Assembly: GCA_022453515.1 (NCBI GenBank)
Contig: JAJNNY010000049.1
Coordinates: 186,001 to 250,000 of the forward strand
Reading direction: 5' to 3'
Length of the DNA: 64,000 nucleotides
Origin: Astrocystis sublimbata
Lineage: Eukaryota; Ascomycota; Sordariomycetes; Xylariales; Xylariaceae
The notes beneath the pieces were generated by a model, which was not told the DNA's origin, did no database searches, and saw only the letters and a list, made by a program, of their open reading frames with translations. The position numbers were made by a program, and so were the translations under genes. This document shows positions 58,811 through 64,000 of the stretch, piece after piece; the stretch's first letter is position 1; every line of letters starts with the position of its first letter.

Positions 58811-60105
58811 TCAACTGACTGGCTCGTCACGTTCCCTCAATCCGCCATTTTCCACTTTGGCCTCATCGCTGTCTTTAGGCCAAAACTTGTGAATAAGCTC
58901 CTCTGGAAGCGCTTCATCGTTCTCTTTTAACCTGTAGATTTGCAGGCTTCGGTCACTCGATTGTCTCATGCAAACTGCTTTGCACTGCTTGGCGCCGCTT
59001 CGGCGCACAGCTTCTCGAAGCCGAGACAGAAGCGACACCAATTTTCCCAATTCGTCCTGGTATCTCCTTTCCCAATCCGCGAACTCATTCTGAACGTTGA
59101 CGACTGTATATCGGTAAAACCTTTCAAACCAGCGCCAACCTGTGATGAGCCAGGGCGTCCGGCCAAACCAAAGCTGAGGCATAGATCTGTCGAGTTCCCT
59201 CTTTTCAAAAGTAGTCTTGAGTTCTGCTGCCATACACTGAGGCGCGACTTTGATCAAATGATCAGCACTGCCTGTTTCTCCCCCCTGATAAAGGGCATCG
59301 ACCTGAAAAGAGACCACACAGTTTAGATCCCCAAGCTTGTATTGCAAAGCATGGTAATATCCCCCGGCATCCTCAAATCCTTCAGGCAGCTTAGTGAAAG
59401 TCTTTTCAAACGATTGGCCGTATTTCTTCCTATCTCTCTTTCCTCCTGAAGTGTTGAGTGCAAATTTGCCGTAGCCGTTGATGAACAAGGTGTTGTTGAT
59501 GATTCTCATATTCAGACAAAACTCGTCCTCGTTGTTGTCGCTGCAAAAGTCGAGAAGGTGCGTCAAGCTGTACCGATTCGCTACAATGTCGACTTGACTA
59601 AAGTCTGTACCCGAGCCTGCAACCTCAGCCGCTTGGAGAAGAGGCTTGAAGGGATACTGCGGCAATTCTCTTGCGCGAGATGGGGAATTGGGGGCATATT
59701 TATTATCGGATTTCAGGATTCTTGATAGAGCCACAGGCTGTCAGAATGGTGCAACCCCTATTGTCATTTATGTCAGTTATTCAGATTCGCTTCGTTGATC
59801 GATGTGGAAGTGTCAGTACCAGGGGTTTGGATTGCATCTTTATCCGGGCTTAGATAGCTGTAGGTGCAGACGAGATTGTGGGGACCTGCGCTCGAAACGC
59901 TTTCACAACATGGCTTCACAGTTTCCGGTGATATTGTTGCAAAGGCTTTTTTTTCCTTTGATGTCTCCAAACAACAAATCGCTATTGTTGGCATTGCGAG
60001 CGCGTCGACGAACCATGATTGTGTGTTTTGCGTCGAGAGCTGTTGACTGAGGGTTCTAGGGTTTGGGAAGGAGAAGTATGGGACAACAAACGAAGGAAAA
60101 GCCAT
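58811..60105 (-). CDS. Fungal protein of the GGPP-synthase-like annotated family, 5' join unresolved
   Basis: The main exon, from 59742 (just after a CAG acceptor) to 58811, codes about 310 aa. Its text VDIVANRYSLTHLLDFCSDN and CLNMRIINNTLFINGYGKFA, then YHALQYKLGDLNCVVSFQVD, fits a fungus-specific family often auto-named geranylgeranyl pyrophosphate synthase. No prenyl-transferase DDxxD pair is present, so that name is probably wrong. It has no ATG at its start. The upstream frame 60105-59773 (MAFPSFVVPYFSF... to TYSYLSPDKDAIQTPGTD) matches the family's N-terminal SYxWL...PTIxVPG pattern and should be exon 1. However, its donor (GTACTG, phase 1) does not match the phase-0 acceptor. Either a frameshift, an odd splice site or a broken gene explains this. 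C-terminus acidic and charged. Confidence 0.6.
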
Positions 60106-60734
60106 GAATGTTTCCTGGGGCTGCAGCCTCGCTTGGGCCAGTGAATTCTATTGAAAAGCTTCGCTGCACCTTACGGGCCTTATCGGCAGCGTGCAGCTGG
60201 TCCTGATATTTTAATTTGAGCGTTGTGAATAGGGCGCATGCATATATCCAGTGAATGGTGACACAACATAGCGCTAACAGCCTGGTAATATCAAGAGCAT
60301 CACATTTAGCGTGTACAGCGCTACCTCACATTTCCCAAACTACCTAGGTACATTACTATTCCGTTTTTCTTGCATCAAAATTGACACTCGGGGTCATCAA
60401 TAATTGAATTTGCTCGACAAGTGTTGACACAGTAATCATGGCCTGGGCGTGTTCCCTTGTTATCAGAGATTACCCTAGAAATGCCAAGTCTTTACAGTAT
60501 CAAGACAGTAAATGACTTCTTCTCGCACGTGCTCGTCTCCAAATGGAAATTAGCCTCCCGGTTGAGAGGCAGCTCAATGCAAAGAACCAATCTTTACTCA
60601 TATCGAGAGGGCATTCGAGAATCACACACCTCAGCTCACTATATTAACTTGTCACAGCATTCCACATCAGAGTATTACGACCCCAAGCGCTTCGGCCATC
60701 CCACATCATCCTGCCACGTCAATACTGAACAACA
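60106..60734. other. Intergenic, divergent promoters
   Basis: It lies between the divergent GGPP-synthase-like and EXPERA genes. No gene seen. Confidence 0.5.
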
Positions 60735-61959
60735 ATGTCATCATCATCATCAACAGCGCGGTCGATTCTTGACCGTGTTTACCTGGTCTACTTCGTGATC
60801 CACATCCCCATCCTCTTCTGTAAGCATTCGTTTCATTTCCATCAGTCACTTTACCTCAAGCCCGCCCGATGAGCGCTCATACCCGATACCCTTCATCTGT
60901 CTCTTTGCATGCACAATTGCTGGTTGATTGAAAGTCCGTCTGGCACATGATAAGCTCACCGCCTATCTTATGACGATCTTATCGCAGCCACGGCGACAAC
61001 TCATTTCGTACGAAGACTGTCATTCATCTTACAGGCGCGATGGGATAAGCAGAACAGAACTCTGTTTCCCAATCCCCAAACCCTCATCTCATGCGACGAC
61101 AGCCACATGAACCTCCGGCTCCGATGAGAAGACACGGAGGCAGACCCCGCGCCCCCCTCCATCATCCTCTCTCATTCCTCCTCGCCTCCCCATCCCAACC
61201 TTCCTCACCCCATTCATTCCCTCTCGCCCACCCTCACCAAACCCAAACCCAAACCCAAACCCAAACCTCACATACCCAATCCCATCCCCCAACATACTAA
61301 CATACTACCTAACAAACAAACAAGAAAACTAACAAACCCTCCCACCCCCAGGCGTCGACCTAGTCCCCCTCTACCCCCCCTCGCTCTGGGTTCCGCCCTC
61401 CTCCCCCCTCCACATCCTCTCCTCCCTACGCACCTACTACATCACGACCTACAACGACCAATTCTTCCTGCCGCCACCCGCTTCGATCCCGTCGTTTTTC
61501 AAACTCTTTGCCTTCCTCGAGCTCGTGATCCATTTGCCCGTCTCAGTTTGGGCTGTTTCTGCTCTCACGCGGAAAAATGAGAAAGGGGGGAGAGAAGGAG
61601 GGAGGCTATCAGGTAGCGCAGAATTACTGCTCTTAGTGTACGGCTTCGAAACAGCCCTGACGACAGCGACCTGCATGTACGACATCTACCTCTGGGACCC
61701 GGCGGTCGTGACGGCGGCGCAGAAGACGACGCTGCTGGCGGGGCTTTATGGGGGGTATCTGGCGCTTGGTACGTGTGTTCAATTCAATTGCCCCTCTCAC
61801 TTTCTGATCAGATCCTTTCCGAATTTTCAAGTCAGCTAACGATGCCTGTCCTCCTCGTTAGCTGTGATTCTGACTGTGGACATGTACGCGCGGGTACTGG
61901 GGCGTCTGAACGCGGTTGACGACGCTGCTGCTGCAAGGAAGGCCAAGAAGGCGCAGTAA
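60735..61959 (+). CDS. EXPERA-domain membrane protein (TMEM97/sigma-2 receptor-like)
   Basis: 199 aa in three exons: 60735-60819, 61352-61768, 61862-61959. The start MSSSSSTARSILDRVYLVYF leads into helix 1 (YLVYFVIHIPILF), then CVDLVPLYPPSLWVP. The conserved loop TYNDQFFLPPP is followed by FAFLELVIHLPVSVWAVSAL, YGFETALTTATCMYDIYLWD, and a last helix LLAGLYGGYLALAVILTVDM before the basic tail ARKAKKAQ, which resembles an ER-retention lysine signal. Family members are ER proteins linked to sterol metabolism and trafficking. Intron 1 is 532 bp, about ten times the local norm, and contains a CCCAAA microsatellite. Both introns keep phase 1. Confidence 0.88.
61237..61267. repeat. CCCAAA microsatellite inside intron 1 of the EXPERA gene
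   Basis: About five copies of the CCCAAA hexamer in a C-rich, A-rich, T-poor intron section. The period is six, but the sequence is not the TTAGGG telomere unit of ascomycetes. Confidence 0.85.
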
Positions 61960-62353
61960 ATGGTGCATGCATGCTCTCAAGATATGTCATTGGCAACCCG
62001 TTGAGTCATAGCTCTGAGCCTGTATGTACTGTGTATCATATTCGCGGGGAAAATGTGTAATTGCACTTCCTGTAGTCCGATGGTTATGAGATCAACGAGC
62101 CTAGCGTTTTTTCAACAAAATAGTAACTTTGTACACTGCCATCTGAAAATGCATTGTTTTGAGTGTGCTCGCGCCAGTGGCCGTAACTCCTAATGCTACA
62201 ACCAGCCCGAATGAGGCCACAATCAATCAAGACTCCCACCATAAGTACCTAGTACAGTCCTCGTAATCTATAAGCATGGATATATGTACAAAACGCATTT
62301 CGTCTTATTCTTTCCCTTCTTTCTTTCTTTCTTCCCTTCCTTCTGTTGACCCC
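61960..62353. other. Convergent 3' flanks with pyrimidine microsatellite
   Basis: It contains a CTTT/CCTT-rich tract at about 62310-62345, just beyond the 3' end of the next gene. No gene. Confidence 0.6.
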
Positions 62354-63377
62354 CTAATCAATACGCTTCGAATACCCCCACCCATTCCCAACACCGACCC
62401 CCTTGCCATTAACCCCATACCCCAACGGCGTCGCGCCCCCCAGGCCCCGTCCACGCAGCCTCTTAGGCAATATGACGCCGAAAAAGTAAGCTCCGGAGCC
62501 CAGCACGCCCGCGATGAAGGAGACCAGGGCATAAAACACAGTACTAGCGTAGATATGGCCGCCCATGCCCTGCCACTCGACCTTGCCCTCGGTCTTGGGC
62601 AGCGCGGGCGTCGGAAACCACCTGACACTAAAGCTCAGGGGCAGCGGGTCGCCAATAACGAGGCGCCGCGTGTGCGAGCCGGCCATGTGGCTCAGGGGGC
62701 TGGTGCTGTAGGCGGCGCCGCTGTCGAGGACGCCCGAGTCGTGCGGGTGGATGTGGTGCTTGGGGGTGCTGTGCAGCAGGACGTTGAGGTGCGTGCTGAT
62801 GTGCATGTGCGAGAGCTGCAGCGTCCCCGCTAGCGCGAAGACGAGCGGGATGTACTCGGGGTCGGACGGCGCTTCGCCGATTCGCTCGACGTGCGGCGAG
62901 GGCCGCGAGGGGAGGCGGCAGGCGAGGGGCGCGTCGCTGTGGATGTAGAACTCGAGCAGGTGGAAGAAGGGGTCGTCGATCATGGGCACGGTGCAGTTGA
63001 GCTCCGTCTCGATGCCGTAGTGGAACTCGAGCGGCTTGCCCGTCTCGTTGCATATGGGGAAGGGGATCCATTGGATCTCGTCGCGCGCGTCTTGGATGTG
63101 CTCGCCTGTTTCTCTGCGGGTGGGAAGCGGCGGTTAGTGGTTGCGTGTTGCGATGGCGTTGACGAGGTGGGAAAGGGATGAAGGGCAGGTAAGGGAAGGC
63201 AAAGGGAGGGTTGGAGATGGCTTACATGCTGCGGTTCATGCACTCGACGGGTATGGAGGCGCCATAGTGGTAGGAGGGGAGGGCGCCCTCTTCCAGGCTG
63301 GAGGATGCGACGGCCAATTGGGCGAGGAAGGGCAGCGCAGCCACGCCGAGGGTAAGGCGGGCTATTAACGACGGCAT
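62354..63377 (-). CDS. Secreted-pathway type I membrane protein, uncharacterised
   Basis: Two exons (63377-63226 and 63113-62354) joined by a 112-bp intron in phase 2 give 303 aa. Residues 1-24 are a signal peptide (MPSLIARLTLGVAALPFLAQ, then LAVA). A luminal or extracellular domain follows with HYGASIPVECMNRS, EIQWIPFPICNETGKPLEFH, LNCTVPMIDDPFFHLLEFYI and HSDAPLACRLPSRP, with paired Cys and N-glycosylation sites. Next is a His-rich part (LLHSTPKHHIHPHDSGVLDS). One transmembrane helix lies near 250-272 (TVFYALVSFIAGVLGSGAYF) before a short Gly-rich cytosolic tail. I know this as a conserved Pezizomycotina hypothetical family but not its function. Confidence 0.85.
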
Positions 63378-64000
63378 TGTGTCGTGAAGCTCGGCGGGAC
63401 TAATGGTGAAGAGAGGTACAGGCGTGACAGGGTTGAGCTAACGTAGCGATGCATGTAATCGAAGGATACTGCAGGTAAGATCGATGTCAGATTTTACGGC
63501 GGGAGCTCCAGCATTTCGATGTATTCGTTAGCGATGCCGTTGCGTGTTCCGGTGCTCCTCCAGGGCCCCTGGAGGTTGATGGGTGGGTGGGTGGTGGTGA
63601 TGATGGTTGTTTAATTGAATTTGATGTCGACACCTGTCAAATGTCAAAAGGCTGGGTTCGATAGCGTGCAGTACAAAGTTACTGGCGAGACTGGCTGATA
63701 GAGCTCACGCGGGACCTTGCCCATTCGATAAGGGGCTGCATTAGTGCACAGATAACTGGGGGGTGAGTGCCCTGTGGGTGCCCTGTTCCTGCAGGGTCTC
63801 GATGCCCCATCCTTGTACCTTGCATGTGGGCGTGCTGAGGTCGTGGGGTTCGCCCTTTCTCTCACTTGCATCTACCACACCAACAATTCATCATGAGCCA
63901 CACACTCAATTACGTCAAGTTTTTCTAAGTTTGTTGAGGATATTTATTTAGATGAAACTGTTGAAGTTGAATCCAATCCAAAGATACATACTAATCAAAA
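63378..64000. other. Right-edge region, no supported gene
   Basis: Promoter side of the membrane-protein gene, then short motif-less frames to the window end. Confidence 0.5.

Noticed and set aside
58811..59742. True geranylgeranyl diphosphate synthase for a terpenoid branch
   Set aside because: No aspartate-rich DDxxD motifs and the size is wrong; only the common mislabel of the family suggests it.
61237..61267. CCCAAA array as an internal telomere
   Set aside because: Ascomycete telomeres are TTAGGG/CCCTAA; this unit lacks the T and sits inside an intron.
1..64000. CRISPR arrays, rRNA, tRNA genes and transposons
   Set aside because: No spaced repeat arrays, no rRNA-like blocks, no cloverleaf recognised by eye and no transposase or reverse-transcriptase motifs in the translated frames. 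A tRNA scan and a repeat-library search would be needed to exclude small or degraded ones.

Overview
The window comes from a filamentous ascomycete (Pezizomycotina). The evidence is short introns of about 45-90 bp with GTRAGT-like donors, CTAAC-like branch points and YAG acceptors, plus families typical of that group: iterative type I polyketide synthases, a Zn2Cys6 regulator, HET, Clr5/ankyrin, DUF3433 and fungal protein-kinase genes. Most gene models below were rebuilt by joining open frames at splice sites that keep phase, so the coordinates are gene spans with exons given in the evidence text. All functional statements rest on motifs read by eye; no database search was run.

From about 1.6 to 45.2 kb lies a secondary-metabolite gene cluster built around two polyketide synthases. 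They are a highly reducing PKS (KS-AT-DH-MT-ER-KR-ACP, minus strand, 17.8-26.0 kb) and a non-reducing PKS (SAT-KS-MAT-PT-ACP-MT-R, plus strand, 37.0-45.2 kb). Around them are an O-methyltransferase, a cytochrome P450, a secreted berberine-bridge-type FAD oxidase, a Zn2Cys6/fungal-specific-domain regulator, a short-chain dehydrogenase and a TropB/SorC/AzaH-type FAD monooxygenase. The logic resembles sorbicillinoid, asperfuranone and chaetoviridin pathways. The HR-PKS would make a reduced, methylated acyl chain, the SAT domain would load it on the NR-PKS, the R domain would release an aromatic aldehyde, and the FAD monooxygenase would hydroxylate and dearomatise it. The BBE oxidase, SDR, P450 and OMT would tailor the product. 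The exact product cannot be read from sequence. No transporter gene is visible. Several genes embedded in the cluster have no obvious biosynthetic role: a rhodopsin-like membrane protein with an apparent one-base frameshift, a 69-aa single-pass membrane protein, a Clr5-ankyrin protein and a chymotrypsin-like protein with altered catalytic residues.

The 45.7-60 kb stretch looks like an accessory or self-recognition neighbourhood: a HET-domain protein, two divergent protein kinases that seem to share an N-terminal domain, a large multi-pass DUF3433 protein, and a member of a fungal family often labelled GGPP-synthase-like whose 5' end cannot be joined cleanly. The last 3.3 kb (60.7-63.4 kb) looks like conserved chromosome: an EXPERA/TMEM97-like protein and a secreted type I membrane protein.

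A short element, CGGAGT or its complement ACTCCG, recurs in the upstream regions of the two PKS genes and of the SDR/FMO pair. It is a candidate site for the cluster regulator.
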